NCBI GenBank assembly: GCA_013368325.1
Contig: JAACJK010000058.1
Span: 868,001 to 932,000 of the forward strand
Direction of reading: 5' to 3'
Length of the DNA: 64,000 nucleotides
Source: Ephemerocybe angulata
Taxonomy: Eukaryota; Basidiomycota; Agaricomycetes; Agaricales; Psathyrellaceae
Under the pieces are notes generated by a model. The model had not been told where the DNA came from. It did no database searches and was given only the letters and a program-made list of their open reading frames with translations. Position numbers and translations under genes: made by a program. This document shows positions 1 through 12,149 of this stretch, piece after piece. How positions within the stretch are numbered: the first letter of the stretch is position 1; every line of letters starts with the position of its first letter.

Positions 1-1780
1 GGCTAATGGGAATCTACGTTTTGCACATCCGGTATGTAAGACTCGCTTAGAACGGGCAGACTTAGTACACATTCTGCCTGCTCGCGAGCGCGAGCGCACC
101 GTAGGTGTGCGTCAGCGAGCGAGCAATCAAGTAATTATACGGTCCTGGTTACATTCAAGTTGTGGGTTACCTCTGCATATATAGATCCCAAGGTGGGCAC
201 TGTTCTGACCAGTAAAGTAGGTCTGAGATGGTAGCGTCAGCAGGGGAGTTCATATAATAGCTCCCAGAAGCAACCACCTTGTTCTTAGGTCCAGCATAAA
301 ACCGGCGAGGAATGTACTTTTGCGGACTCCGTTGATTCGATCCGCCTTGTCTAGCAGCAGGGCGTGTCCAGGACTGCCCAGAGGGCCATTGTTTGCTATC
401 TGCGTGTTTAGAAGTACCCCTGTGGCCCGGAGAACGAATTGAGACAATTCGCAGGAGGCGTATACTAAGCGCTTGAATAAGCGCCCGCCCGTGCTTCTGA
501 AATTGGTCTATAAAGGGTCATGTATAAATCTACCTTAAATTGAAGCGGATACGCTAAGGCATATATCCTGTTAGAATTATGTCTCGTACTGTACGCCATC
601 CAGATCCAAACGCCGATTAATGTTTGCTCTCGACATCCATCCGGGACGCCCGTTCCAAAGACCTGAATCTCGCGTCGGTTTGTCCAATTAAACGAGGCCC
701 GGTATGCACCATCGCTCGGGAACCACCCCAGTGCCATACTCGGTGCTCCACTTTTTGCCTCGTCACCTAACCGAGACACCCTGCTGCCGGTCATCTCTGA
801 GATTGACTACTGAGCAGCCTATTGATCAACATAGCTCGGGTGAGAATCCAGAGGTTACGAGAGATCGCCCACGAACGAGTGGCTCAAGCAAAGGCAGCCT
901 TCGGCTGGGGTCATTTCGCGGTTCATCTCGCACTGGCCGCCCCTAACGCCTTTGTTGACTAGACCTGTCGCTTCGGATATCGTTCTGCACGCAGCTGTAA
1001 GGTCTCGCAATTGTAGAGTACCAACTCAACGTGTATTTCAGCGGTGTATCGTCGCCTACGGACCTGACGCCAGTTCTTGGACATCGAAATCAATCTCGTC
1101 TGACAGTACATGCCATGGTCGAAAGGCCTGTCCCGGTCCAATCCTGCGCATGCGTATTGTGGATGCCATGACCAGGATAGACTCTCGAAATTCGAACCTC
1201 GAGGTTTGGGGGGCGTGCTAGGTCGATATTTTTGGATGAACTGGAGTAGGGCTGTGAGTGATAGACTGCGATAGAGGTATCGATGCTTGCTGAGCAAGGA
1301 GGATTAGTTCTGGGCCTTGAAGCTTCTGAGTCGCGCGATAATCGACCATTGCATGACGTGAGCGGTGATTCGGGCAGAAAGTTAAGATGAACTTACGATG
1401 TGAGGAGCAGGATACCGGGCGGATCATGATCGTATGGGCTCAAAGCCTGGGGCGCGTCGTTCCCCCTCCATTTTCGAGATCGTGTTGCTGTCCCAGGTCG
1501 GTTGGGAGCCGGGGGTATCTGCTTTCTGCCGTACCATTCATCTACAGAGTTTGGATGTGGAGTCGGGCAAGCGCAGTGACGGATAGAACGACTCAACCCA
1601 GTGCTCTCTGAGAAGGTTGAAAATCGACATGCGCCACATCCAGTTCCCGACTCCCCGTCCATAGTCCAGTTCACCCTGACCTCGGAGATGGAGGCACCCG
1701 GGCACCCCCGCTCCATGAACGCTGCTTCCGAACGCAGGACCCGTGTTTTTTCTCTCTTCAAGATAGTACTGAGATTTCTA
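1..1780. other. Gene-poor stretch with a GC-rich hairpin
   Basis: No convincing gene was found; the open frames are short, overlap on both strands and lack recognisable domains or splice structure. At about 80-124 there is a GC-rich imperfect hairpin: arms of the GCTCGCGAGCG type and its complement surround a short CGTAG-like loop. At 467-486 lies one copy of the dispersed AGCGCTT-GAAT-AAGCGCCC motif described in the findings. Confidence 0.5.
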
Positions 1781-1799
1781 GGTTGATCGCGAGCCTGGC

Positions 1800-2010
1800 G
1801 GGGGAGGCCTGCTGCAATAGGTGTTATTCGAGGCGCCGGGGATGTCGCGAGCACCGACGCCGACTGCTCAGGGTGTTGGTCGGGAGGAAAGGGCGGGGCC
1901 AGGCGCTTTGCCAGCCAGGCCCGAACAAGGACTTGGTTCTCACGCCTAATCAGGTCGGCTGGGTAGCGGCGCAGGTTGTTGGCCGGTACGCCTTTTTTTC
2001 TTACCGTGAT
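1800..2010 (+). repeat. Relic dispersed repeat, copy 1
   Basis: A block around 1837-1895 (starting near GGGGATGTCGCGAGCACCGA) recurs with mismatches in reverse orientation near 23640-23790 and 24568-24665. A shorter piece recurs around 5964-6050. The shared core includes the string CTGCTCAGGGTGTTGGT followed by a GAGGAAAGGGCG-like stretch. No intact open frame or terminal repeat is visible, so it looks like a decayed transposon or a shared 5' flank of duplicated genes. Confidence 0.55.
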
Positions 2011-2376
2011 GTCGAAAAGAGCTACTCATGAACTTGAAGCTGCTTTGCATCGTCCAAGGATGCATCGTAGATTCCTTGTCTACGACGCGAATCTCAAGGG
2101 TGAATCTCAAGAGTGAGGGAAGTCAGCAAGTGGCCGGAGAGGGACTGGAGGGCAACTATCGTCGAGTTATCGTCAGACGAAGGACGAATCAAAGCCTCAG
2201 AGCAAAGGTGCGTCCCCTGGCTACAAATAGAGCTTAGAGTCCGGACGAGGTGGTATACTCGCAGTCCTTCGATCTCTCACTCGATCTCGCAAACTCAGTC
2301 GGCCCAGGTTTAAACAAAACAACGTCGGATATGAGGAGCTCGATGTAACTACTAACAGTGAGGGTACGTAGCACAT

Positions 2377-4460
2377 CTACTTCCTTCCCTTCGGCTTAGG
2401 AGCGGCAGCCTTGGGAGCAGCGGCTTTCGGAGCAGCCTTGGGAGGGGCAGCGCGCTTGGGAGCAGCAGCCCGGGGAGCAGGAGCCTTCTTCGGTGCAGGG
2501 GCGGCGCGCTTGGGTGCAGCAGCCTTAGGGGCGGCGGCTCGCTTTGGGGCAGGAGCCTTCTTCGGTGCAGCAGCGGCGCGCTTGGGAGCGGCAGCCCTAG
2601 GCGCAGCAGCCTTCTTGGGAGCAGCAGCACGCTTGGGGGCGGCAGCCTTCTTGGGAGCAGCGGCGGCACGCTTGGGAGCAGCAGCCTTCTTGGGGGCGGC
2701 AGCACGCTTGGGTGTGACGGCCTTCTTGGGTGCGGCAGCACGCTTGGGCGCAGCAGCCTTCTTGGGAGTAGCAGCCTTCTTGGGCGCGGCGGCACGCTTA
2801 GGTGTAACGGCCTTCTTGGGGGTGGCAGCGCGCTTAGGAGTGGTCGCCTTCTTCGGAGCGGCAGCGCGCTTGGGTGTCGTCGCTTTCTTGGGAGTTGCAG
2901 CACGCTTGGGAGTGGCGGCTTTCTTGGGGGCGGCACGCTTGGGAGTAGTCGCCTTCTTCGGAGTCACGGCCTTCTTCGGAGCGGCAGCGCGCTTGGGAGT
3001 AGTCGCTTTCTTGGGTGCAACGGCGCGCTTGGGGGTACCGGCTTTCTTGGGTGCAGCAGCGCGTTTGGGGGTCGTCGCTTTCTTGGGAGTAGCAGCACGC
3101 TTGGGAGTGGCGACCTTCTTGGGAGTGGCGACCTTCTTGGGAGTGGCGACCTTCTTGGGAGCAGCAGCACGCTTCGGTGTAGTTGCCTTCTTGGGAGTGA
3201 CGGCCTTCTTGGGCCCGGCAGCGCGCTTCGGCGTGCCGGCAGTCTTCTTAGGGGTAGTCGTCTTCTTGCCAGGAGCGGAGGCGCGCTTGGGGGTAGCGAC
3301 CTTCTTGGGTGCAGCAGCGCGCTTGGGAGTGTTCGCCTTCTTGGGGGTACCAGCGGTCTGGGAAGTGCCTGCCTTCTTGGGAGTGGTGGCCTTCTTGGGA
3401 GCGGCGCTCTTGGGGGTGGAAGCGCGCTTGGGGGTCGTAGCCTTGGAAGCGCCCTTGGGAGTAGCAGCCTTCGGGGCGCCGGCACGTTTGGGCGTAGTGG
3501 CTTTGGGAGTGGCGGACTTGGTCTTCGGGGCGGCCTTGTTCGCGGGTGCTCCCTTTGTGGCACCGGGAGCGCTCTTCTGAGCGGCCTTGGAGCCGATTGA
3601 GCATGATCCGCCCGGTCCCCGAGAGCACAAGCTGGGTGCTGAAGAAGGCGTCGTCTGGGGAGCGGGTGCGGGTTGAGCTGGAGCGGGTGCAGCAGGAGCT
3701 GCGGGGGCTGCCGCGGCCGCGGGTTGCGCAGCTCCGCCTGCGAGTGGGGCAGGAGCATTCCAGTTCGGGTTCAACCCGGCTACACTGAGAAGATATCAAA
3801 TTAGTTCTCGAGAGATCTCTGAATCGAAATCAGGCCTTTTAACGTACGCTTGGGAGACGGATTGGGGCTTGTTCTCTTGCATTTTCTTAGCGTCCGCCCG
3901 AGCTTGGTCTGCTACCTCTCTCAGCTTCTGCTTGACTCCGCTAGACAGTTGTCTATACCCGGTAAAGGATATTGTTAGATAGATTCATCGATGAATAGAA
4001 GGAATATTTGACGTACGCTTGCTGCGCCTTCTTCGCGGCTTCTTCCTCCCTCTGCTTACGCATGGCTGCTTGAATGCTGTATAGAGGAAAGAATGTGATG
4101 TAGGAGTGATTAGAGGGGATGTTCAGGACGGAATATAGTGGTTATACGCACACGGGGGCCATCGAAGGTCCTTGAGGCTCCGCATTGTAGCCGTCGTACG
4201 CCTGCTGCCCCAGTTCGACGATATCGTCGGCGTGCTCAAAGAGCTTCTTCCCAATCTTCCCTGCGATCCTGCCACTACGGGAGAATACCTCTGCATCGGC
4301 GCTGGCCTACGAAAATGCATAAAACACGTCAGTCACATCACACAGCTTCGTCGTTGAGAGGCTTTACACGTACCTCAGATCCATACGGAATGGGGGAGGC
4401 AAAGACCAGGGCGCCCAGCGCGAGAATGAGGACAGCGGTGAGTGTGCTGATGGACTTCAT
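2377..4460 (-). CDS. Secreted K/A/P-repeat protein, family A copy 1 (histone H1-like tail)
   Basis: Five exons on the minus strand (4374-4460, 4152-4306, 4017-4076, 3848-3952, 2377-3784) join in frame to 604 codons. The ATG at 4460 opens a clear signal peptide (MKSISTLTAVLILALGALVF, then ASPIPYGSE). A helical, charged N-terminal region of about 135 residues follows (GRIAGKIGKKLFEHADDIVE; QRKEEEAAKKAQQA-like). The last exon is almost wholly a tandem array of PKKA/PKRA units alternating T and A, ending PKGRK. The tail resembles linker histone H1 tails or mussel-type KAP repeats, but a globular H1 domain is absent and the signal peptide points to export. Exon number and phases match family member A2 at 8670-9569, which lacks the array. 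Function unknown; a cell-wall or polyanion-binding role is only inference. Confidence 0.8.
2380..3580 (-). repeat. Coding minisatellite (PKKA/PKRA units)
   Basis: About 1.1-1.2 kb of the last exon of A1 is a tandem array of roughly 15-21 base units reading, on the minus strand, as (A/T)-(A/T/V)-PK-(K/R)-A. Units vary at third positions and sometimes lack an alanine, so the array is old enough to have diverged but keeps frame throughout. The antisense strand is also open for 389 codons purely because of the repeat composition. Confidence 0.9.
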
Positions 4461-5700
4461 GACGTTGGGAGTGTTTATTTAATCGACCAGCGATTATGAT
4501 GTGGGGGAGAAGACGTATCAAACGTTCTGAGGAACCACTTCGTTTGCCTTGGGGCTTTATACCATTTTCACTTGCACCTTCAAGTTTGGGCGCCGCCGTT
4601 CGGGAGCCTTGACCGTGGCAACGAGAGAATCAGAAATCTGTCTCCCGGATGCCTGGCCCTGACGGGATCTATGTTACATGTAAGGGCTGTCATTCTCGCG
4701 GGCTGTGGGGGCTCCATTTTGCTCCATTTCGCGGCTCGCCTCTGAAAATCCCAGAAATGATGGCCGAGGAGTCCGTAAGGCGCTTATCTATGGAGTTCCT
4801 TTTGTTAGGTTTCTTTGAAACTGCCCTCGTTGGAACAGCTTTAGCCCCACGAGCTGAAGCTAAACATTCTTCTTCAGTCTAGCCCTTGCTCTCGGCCCGA
4901 TCGGATACGATATCGTGAACGAGGCACTGCCCTGCTATGTCTTCTTGCGCCGCTCAAGGAGCGCCCGTTGTCATCTGAAGCGACATATCAAACTCAATGA
5001 AGGTGGCGAAGGGCCACTGTCAAGAGCACTCCAATCATCCGATTAAAGAAAACTCAATGCTGATGTATCATGTTAAGGCAAGGATCAATGTTGAACGTCG
5101 TAAAATATCGCGCCGTGGAAGATGGCCCATATGTACCCGTCCCGGGCGCTCGTCCATCCATCTGCCACAATCGCCTAGCTTGGCGGAGAAAATACTCTGG
5201 TACAGGCTTCCTCGTATCTGCTGTGCGGGTCACAGCAGCAACACAGCAGGACAATGTGCAATGCGCTTGTGTGTGAAACACTGGATCCCCGTGCGGCGTG
5301 CGCACTAGGCCGAGCTTGGTCCGAGCGCTCATTGCTTATGCAGTCCCTACGATAAGTTCTGATTTGCCTTCTGGTGCATTCAGTACGTTTCCTCTACATT
5401 TAATGAACTTATAAAGCCTGCTACAGTGCATAATCGATCTGGGATTTAAAGCGCTCAATTAAGCGCCCATCCTCGTGCGCTCGAACCTGGTCTACCTGAG
5501 TGCGAGGATGTTTGTTCTGAAGGATGCGGTATCCAAGATGGACAAGAACAAATGCCGCACCTTCCCGGAACTTGGAGCCAAAGCAGACATGCACCTATCT
5601 CGAGTATCCCCAGGCACAATCCAGCCAACCCCGATCATCGCCGATAAGCAAAACAGCTGCATGAACGCCCGGTACGCGTCGTCTCCATACAGATGAGCTC
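4461..5700. other. Intergenic, no supported gene
   Basis: Upstream region of A1. Short unrelated open frames on both strands with no domain or splice support. Motif copies GGCGCTTA at 4779-4786 and AGCGCTCAATTAAGCGCCC at 5450-5468 are the only structured signals noted. Confidence 0.5.
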
Positions 5701-6229
5701 GTGCATTTTCTTCCTGGACTATGTTACGGGTAGGCTACCGTCTTCCTCGTCGGCGTACCGTCTCTCCGTGTGGTCAATCACAGCGACAAGAGGAGCCATG
5801 AGGAATCGTGGAGGGGCTATCCAAGTATGACGGCCGAATAGAATGAGCGCTTGACATCCAGTGATATCATCTTTTTGCGTTCTGATATTATCATAGATAA
5901 TGTCAGGATACAAAAAGATGGTATTGCTGACGCTGGGGACGCTACGAACAGTGACGCAGACTGTCCAAGATGGTGGTCGTGAGGAAAGGGGCGACACAGG
6001 GGTGCTGATGGGGAGGCCCGATGTAGCGCTTGGTTCTCACGCTTCCCACGGCGTCAGTCCAGCGCCTCTCTCCCCATTCCGCTCACCCCAGAAGCCATTT
6101 CTTACCTTTTCGCTGCTTCATCCCACCCTGCTCGCCCCGGCACACAATCTAAACGAGAAAATACCGAACTCTATTACCCCGTTGACCAACCACCGCGCTG
6201 CATCTGGTTGCCCGCACGCGGATATCGCT

Positions 6230-7190
6230 TGAGAATCAGGACTCTCGAAACGAAACTCGCTTCATCACCACTGGCGTATCCCCGGGACAGGCCAAGCCTC
6301 TATCTTTGGCCGAAAGAAAGACTCTTCCAGACTGCGATACAATAGGACGAAGGTGAGTACTGCGTCGACAGTTTTCGCCTCCTGCCATTTGCTTACCTTG
6401 CGCCCCAGTTCGTTGTGCCACCTTCTCAATCGACACATCACCTTTCGGCGGCTATGCCCTTTATACTTGATGATGTGCTCACTGGCCCTGGCCCAAGCAG
6501 ACGTCTCGCGAATGCCAGACGGTGTACTCAGCCGCCGATTCGTTCACCTCGAGTGCGGGACCACCAGTCACCACCAGTCGTTCTCTCCCTCCATCTTCCT
6601 CAACCTATACTCCAAGGCGCCTAGAAGAAGCTCATGCAGCCAAAGTTTGAGCAGCTGCCAGCCCCCGCTACTTACCTTGTGCCGCAGTTCGTCGGCCACC
6701 TTCCAACATCGCCTCAAGTCTGGACGTGGAGCACAACCATCGCTTCCAGGCTCTAAAATGTGTGCCCTCTAGTCAAACTGGACTTTTAGCGAGCGCGCCA
6801 GACGAAGTGCCCTGCAAGACGACCCAAGTCGCGAACACGACAGCCAATCGATGCAATGGTAAGCTCGTTACTAGACTGATACTTACACCTGAATGCATCC
6901 ATTCAGGCTCATAGATCAAGCTCAACGGACGCCCATTGAATTGAGTACGACTGCCCATGGAAGCGTCTCGCCCATTCAACTTCCACTGCGTCACCTCCAA
7001 CGACACACTCGGCTGCGCCTGCACCTCCGCCATAACACATACTCCAAAGCGCCTATTCGGGCACTGGTCAATGCAGTTGGATCCGAGCATCCACTGCCAG
7101 CTACCCGCGTCGGCAGTCATCGAAAGCCTATCGAAAGTCCAACACATCCGCCCTGCGACTCGTGGATACCGGTGTGCATCTTCTAGATCC
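6230..7190 (-). CDS. Possible multi-exon gene of unknown function (uncertain model)
   Basis: The minus strand from 7147 down to 6773 is open for 124 codons with protein-like composition (W-rich, Cys-containing: SWQWMLGSNCIDQCPNRRF). It is followed by a good donor (GTAAGTATC) near 6885 and a possible acceptor (CTTGCAG) near 6815. Two further donor-like blocks, each ending in a TGAQG/TAAQG-like peptide followed by GTAAGC or GTAAGT, occur near 6390 and 6690 and resemble each other, suggesting repeated exons. I could not build a complete start-to-stop model and recognise no family. It may be a decaying gene. Confidence 0.3.
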
Positions 7191-7740
7191 CCTTGCGATC
7201 CAACAGCGCGCGACGCCTCCTTCCAACAAGGTTCGCCGTTACCCCTTGTCCTATCTGGCTTTCTCCTCCATCGCTTGACGTACCTAGGAGAATACCTGGC
7301 CTCCTTCGGTTGACTTGGGCGGTCGATATACGGCGTCGATCATTGCTTGCGGGCTGATAAGCGAGCAGGCAGACATGTGTTTACGGACTTCGTCGATCTC
7401 GACCGAACTCATGATTCAAACGAACACCTCCGAGTCGGGATGGCGCTGGCGAGATGAAAGATCCCTTTGCGATCCAACAGCGCGCGCGACGGCTCCTTCT
7501 AACGAACCTCGCCGTTGCCCGTTTGTCCTATATCCGAACAAGTTCGCTCTGGCTTCCCCTCCATCGCTGGACGCACGTAGTAGGAGAATAGAGTACCTGG
7601 TCTCCTTACAGTGACTTGGGTGGTCGACGTTCCGCGTCGATCATTGCTTGCGGGCTGATAAGCGAGCAGGCTTCTCGTCGATCTCGACCTCATGATTCAA
7701 CTGAACACGCCTCCGAGTCGGGGTGGCGAGATGAAATGCT
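7184..7740. repeat. Direct tandem duplication, about 275 bases per unit
   Basis: Unit 1 (about 7184-7455) and unit 2 (about 7456-7735) share the same order of strings: CGATCCAACAGCGCGC, then CTTGGG(C/T)GGTCGA, then GTCGATCATTGCTTGCGGGC, TGATAAGCGAGCAGG and CTCCGAGTCGGG. Small indels separate the copies. No clear gene lies within, although minus-strand donor-like sites recur in both. Confidence 0.8.
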
Positions 7741-7972
7741 GTCCAAGGTCAGTGTTAATACTACGTATGCACTAGAAGATGAAAGGGTTTTGGACGAAGG
7801 GAAGTGCGATATGAGGTGAGTGTCTCATGTATTCCATGTACTTCAGTTTTCAATGAATGTGCATCGCTCATGCGTAAATCGCACAGACTGACTCGTGCGA
7901 GTTGACGGTTCGTAGTGACTACAAGTCGGTGAACGGCGCTTTCTACAGTAACGTGGGCAAGGTGTCGCAGCA
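7740..7972 (+). pseudogene. 3' end of a gene, or gene fragment, unknown
   Basis: The plus strand reads YALEDERVLDEGKCDMR up to a donor (GTGAGTGTC at about 7816). A 50-100 base intron-like stretch follows, with an acceptor GGTTCGTAG before a frame reading DYKSVNGAFYSNVGKVSQH and a stop near 7972. The two blocks look like the last exons of a small protein. Upstream there is only duplicated DNA and no start, so a truncated gene is likely. No family recognised. Confidence 0.3.
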
Positions 7973-7979
7973 CTGATTT

Positions 7980-8660
7980 TGGGCGACATGGCCGGAGGCG
8001 GGATGAGATGCAAGTGCCGGGCGGAGCTTTACTATCCGCATCTTTCTAGCCATCGACTGACTTATGGCCCACCACAGGTCCGTCGCACATCACACACGTT
8101 GGCTTTACTGGGTTTCCTGAATATATAATCTTACATTTGGAAATTGGCACGATGCTCACCCGGGCGGTGGGAGAGATGGCGTGGTCTATACCGCCGCGTC
8201 GACCGCGGTTCATGGTGTGAGTCTGGCTGGGTTTGGAATGGATAATGTGACCGTCTCGCTAAACAGTGTTTGGGAGGAATCGGTTGGTAGCCGAGGCTAT
8301 TCATGAGGCGCGCACACATGCGAGTGCGTCTACTATACGTAGGGTTTCAGTGTGTGTTATTTAAATGTTATTTAAACTTGACGGCGGTGCATACTATGGA
8401 CTCTGGGCTAATACCGGAGAATCTAATGGAGTCTGTCTGCGCCAGAATTTATCGAACTCAATAGACAGTATTTCCTGTGTCTCCTTCGCTACAAACGAAG
8501 GAGTCTTCCTGACGAAACCAGATACTCGTACCTTCGATCCCTCACTCGATCTTGCTGCTCAACTAGCCCAGGTTTTAAAAAAAAGACGTCGAAATTTGAA
8601 TAAGAGCTATGTAGATGCAATTACCAGTGCTTATTGTATGATTAGTAGTGAGGTATGTAT
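7980..8660. other. 3' flank of A2, no gene seen
   Basis: No supported coding region. The part from about 8515 to 8660 resembles 2255-2376, the flank immediately beyond the A1 stop (shared strings such as CTTCGATC, TCACTCGATCT and GCCCAGGTTT). The A1/A2 duplication therefore included the 3' flank. Confidence 0.55.
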
Positions 8661-8669
8661 GTAACACGC

Positions 8670-9569
8670 CTACTTCGTTGCCCTCCGCTTACGAGCAGCC
8701 TTGGGAGGGGCGGCGCGCTTCAGAGCAGCAGCTTTGGGAGCAAATGCCTTCTCCGGGGCGGCCTTGTTAGCAGCTGGCTTCGAGCCGGTTGAGCTGGGTT
8801 CTGCGGACGGATTGGGCTGAGGAGCAGCATTCTGATTAGGGTTCAGTCCTTTTACACTGAAAAAGGTGTCAAGTTAGTTCTCGAGTCGGTATCCTAGATT
8901 AAAACGCACGCTTTAGTGACGGTTTGCGGTTTGTTGTCTTGCATCTTCTGGATGTCATCTTGGGTCTGTTTGTTGATCTCCTTCAACGTCTGCTTGACTT
9001 TATCCGAGTTTGCGCTTTACCCGAAAAATCGTATAGTTAGATAAACTTCCCGACGAATGGAAGGGACTTCGGCTTACTCAGCTTCCGCCTTTTCAGCGGC
9101 TTCCTGAGCGGCCTTTTTCTCTTTTTCTTCTTGCAGAGCGTTTTGGGTCCTGAATTGGGAAAAGAATAGAATGTAACAGGCGTTAGGGGTTAATAGAAGA
9201 AACTGGGATATAACAATTGTACGCACACAGAGTTCTTCCCTGTAGATGGAGGGCCCAGTTTCAAGGTGTCGTGCGCCTTCTTCAGCGGATCGTAGATTAA
9301 ACTGTCCGGGTTCTCCGCGACTGTTTCCACAATTTTTCTACCAATCTTCTGAGCCTGAGCAATGACCCTGCCACTGCGAGTCAACAGTTCGGTCTGCGAA
9401 TGAGCAAGGATGTCAGCTATCCGTCCTACCATAGAATCGTCGGAATAAAGATACTCACGTCCAACCGAGCCTCAATCTCCCGAGACCCATACGGGATCGG
9501 TGAAGCCAGAACCAAGGTGCTCAGGGCGAGAACGAGGATAGTGGTAAGGGTGCTGATGGTGGTCTTCAT
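8670..9569 (-). CDS. Secreted small basic protein, family A copy 2
   Basis: Five exons (9459-9569, 9227-9393, 9078-9149, 8910-9014, 8670-8856) give 213 residues. The signal peptide MKTTISTLTTILVLALSTLV plus LASPIPYGS is nearly that of A1. The middle exons align with A1 in length, phase and character (LTRSGRVIAQAQKIGRK; EEKEKKAAQEAAEKAEAE; KMQDNKPQTVTKA versus KMQENKPQSVSQA). The last exon keeps the VKGLNPNQNA start and an AAPPKAARKRRATK end but has only about three K/A/P units. This looks like the unexpanded state of the family. Role unknown. Confidence 0.75.
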
Positions 9570-11580
9570 GGTGTTGTGAGTGTTTCGTTAATCGACCGGC
9601 GATTGTGATGGGTGGGACTCGACGTATCAAACGTTCTGGAGAACCCTGGCGTTTGCGGTCGCTGCTTTATATCTTTTCCAATCGCGTCCAGGCGCCTCTA
9701 GATTCCTTGGCAAATACTCAGGCTGTGTGGAGCTGTGTGGAGCTGTGTTCCAGGGAAAACAGAAAAATTGAGATAAGCCCGGCCGAAGGCGCTTAATCTA
9801 TTTTAAGCCCGTTTCTGTCGTCGAAATCCTTCAAACCTCCACTCAAGCGCCCGGTCGCCCCTGTTGACATAATTGAAGGTAACCAGAGTTGAGAAGTGAT
9901 AACCTTCTACACTCCACCCTTTCTTTTCCTAAGGAACGGGAGTCTCCCCAGCTTGGAGAACTTGAAGGGTAGCTATGTTCCAGTTCAATACACACACCCA
10001 CATCCCCAAAGTTTCATCGCTCAATGGAGAGCGCCCGTCGTCATCAGGGGCAGTGTTTTTCAGGAGTCCGGACCTCTGTTCCGGCAATTTGAAAATGGTC
10101 GAAATGTCGCGATGGTCGAGAATCGATCAAAGTACTAGTAGTTCCGCGAGAATACGGGCGATCTTGGCTAAGCGACGCTCAAACTCAGCTCTGCTTGTAG
10201 GATCGCCCAACTATATGGCTAGAACCCAAATGTATTGCATTAAGCTTGTTCTGCTTCTTTACATTTGTGTAACTAAAAATTAGAGCAAAACTTGACACTG
10301 GCCTGGCTAAACTCAGGGTCATGAAACAAAACATTTTTATGGGGTGTGCTAGGGTGGGCTCTGCTGGGTTGATGTCGAGGAGACGCTGGAGGTGAGTCGA
10401 GATCGCAGTCGCAATGTGAATGAGATGGAGATCTAGAAGGATCTAGACTACATATGACAGGCAGGAACAAGGCAGGGCCTGACCATGCACTAAATCAGGG
10501 CAGACATATCCTGTCACTCTTCTCCACTCTTCCACCCTGCCGAACGGCATACAATGTTGACAACATACGTTGTGGCTGAAGATCAATTTTGAAAGTTGTG
10601 GAAAGTATGTACTTCGGAGATAGCTTGGTTTCAGCTGGATTGTTATAGTTCTTCGTCATGTGCAAGCCTTCCGTTACACGATTAGCGCGAGTATTGGGGA
10701 TATAGGCTGGAATGGGTTAACTCACAGTTTTTCAATCTACAACGAGCTGGAACCTCACCCCAGCGTCTCGACGTCCCACCGGGCAGCCCTTCAGCATCCT
10801 TCGCACCAGAATTCTATGGAAACCAGTACCACTTTTTTCTTTACCTCGTTGGTATGGCCGAGCATGGCTGAGAAGTTGGCTCGTCGCTGCGGATGTATCT
10901 CCTTGTATTTCCTACCGATCTGACTCGTCCATTGGGGCGCTTACTCTGGAGGCAGTGGGCGGACCCACACGACTTCGCCTGTTTTGGGTCTCCCACCAGC
11001 TCCCACCTATCCGACTTATCCAGTCGATCCGGTTGGAGTTCGATAGGTGTCAATGGGGCTTAAGACCCGCCTTGATCTGGCGGCCTTCGGCGTAAATATT
11101 GCTCGACGCTGTGGTTTTCGTGGACTCAACCCGTATGACTTACATAGACTCATGATGGGCATGAAAGAAGATCTCGAGAAGTCCCAGTGCTCATGAACGC
11201 GATTTGAAGGATGGGAGTGTGGGAAACATGAAATGCCGGCCGGCAGTCAATCGGTGATCGTGCCTTGCGCCGCTCTGCTTCTCTGTGTCCTACCACCATG
11301 AAGTTTACGAGATAAGTACCTAAAGCCCTTCTGCCAACCTTCTGCGCCAATACGAGCTCAACGGGACTATGGTGCTCTGAAGTGCCTCCAAATTTTAATT
11401 TACGAGGTAAGTCGCGACTCACAGGTGGCCCAAGGGGTGGTATTTCATTGTAGCCACCCTACGGTCTGAGATCTGAGGTGCGTTTATCTTGTTTCGGTCG
11501 TCGTATCGAATCCTAGCGAGCAAGATAAACGGTTAGTATCTACTCGACTATTGACTGTGCCATACTAGGGTATATATTAA
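9570..11580. other. Gene-poor spacer between family A copies
   Basis: No supported gene. Contains motif copies at 9788-9795, 9845-9852 and 10934-10943. It also holds a perfect 11 base inverted repeat, CGTTTATCTTG at 11481-11491 with its complement at 11521-11531. Confidence 0.5.
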
Positions 11581-11586
11581 GGGCGT

Positions 11587-11910
11587 CTACTTCCTGCCCT
11601 TTAGCTTAGGAGCTGGGCGATCTTTTAAGCTGAACCACCCTCGTGAGCCGGTGACTTCTTGGGTGCTGGGATAGCGCGGTTTGGAGCAGCAGCAGCCTTT
11701 TGGGAACAGCAGCGGTGCGCTTGTGGCGGCTGTCTTGAGATCAGAGGCTTGGGAGTGCCAACCTTCTCGGCACCGATCGCGCATTTAGGGACTGCGATTT
11801 ACTTGGAAACATTACCACATTTGGGGACAGCAGAGTTGGTCTTGAAAGTGTACGTCTCCGGGTAGTATACCAGCGCACGCTTGGAGGTACCAGCCTTTGT
11901 ATCCGGACCG
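11587..11910 (-). pseudogene. Relic of family A last exon (A3)
   Basis: The minus-strand end reads PKLKGRK and a stop, matching the PKGRK terminus of A1. Upstream, K/A/P-like pieces (GCAGCAGCAGCC, GGGTGCTGGGATAGCGCG on the plus strand) lie in shifting frames. No signal peptide or earlier exons were found. It is best read as a decayed third family member. Confidence 0.55.
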
Positions 11911-12149
11911 AGGCTTCTGTCTTATTCGACACCGGACGGTTCCCTGCAGGTTGTGAGAAATGGGTTCATACATCCCCGGTATCTACAGCCAAATCCCTTT
12001 TCGGGGGCCCGGGGCGAGTTCGTTGGAACTTGGCTGAGCAGTGGGCGCTTATTGGACTTTCCATTATCGGCCATATATATCGGGGACAGTAAGAGTATTC
12101 TTCAGCAGGCGAGAGATACATTCTAGAAGAGTGTATCTATATTTTTCAA

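Noticed and set aside
1393..1854. 153-codon minus-strand frame
   Set aside because: No family, no splice structure, overlaps open frames in other phases; consistent with GC-rich noise.
2411..3580. 389-codon plus-strand frame through the A1 repeat
   Set aside because: It is the antisense of the PKKA/PKRA array and stays open only because of repeat composition; it has no splice or signal support.
1410..3615. Shared 15-mer ACCGGGCGGATCATG in inverted orientation at about 1412 and 3600
   Set aside because: A few inverted 15-mer matches are expected by chance in 64 kb and flanks do not align.
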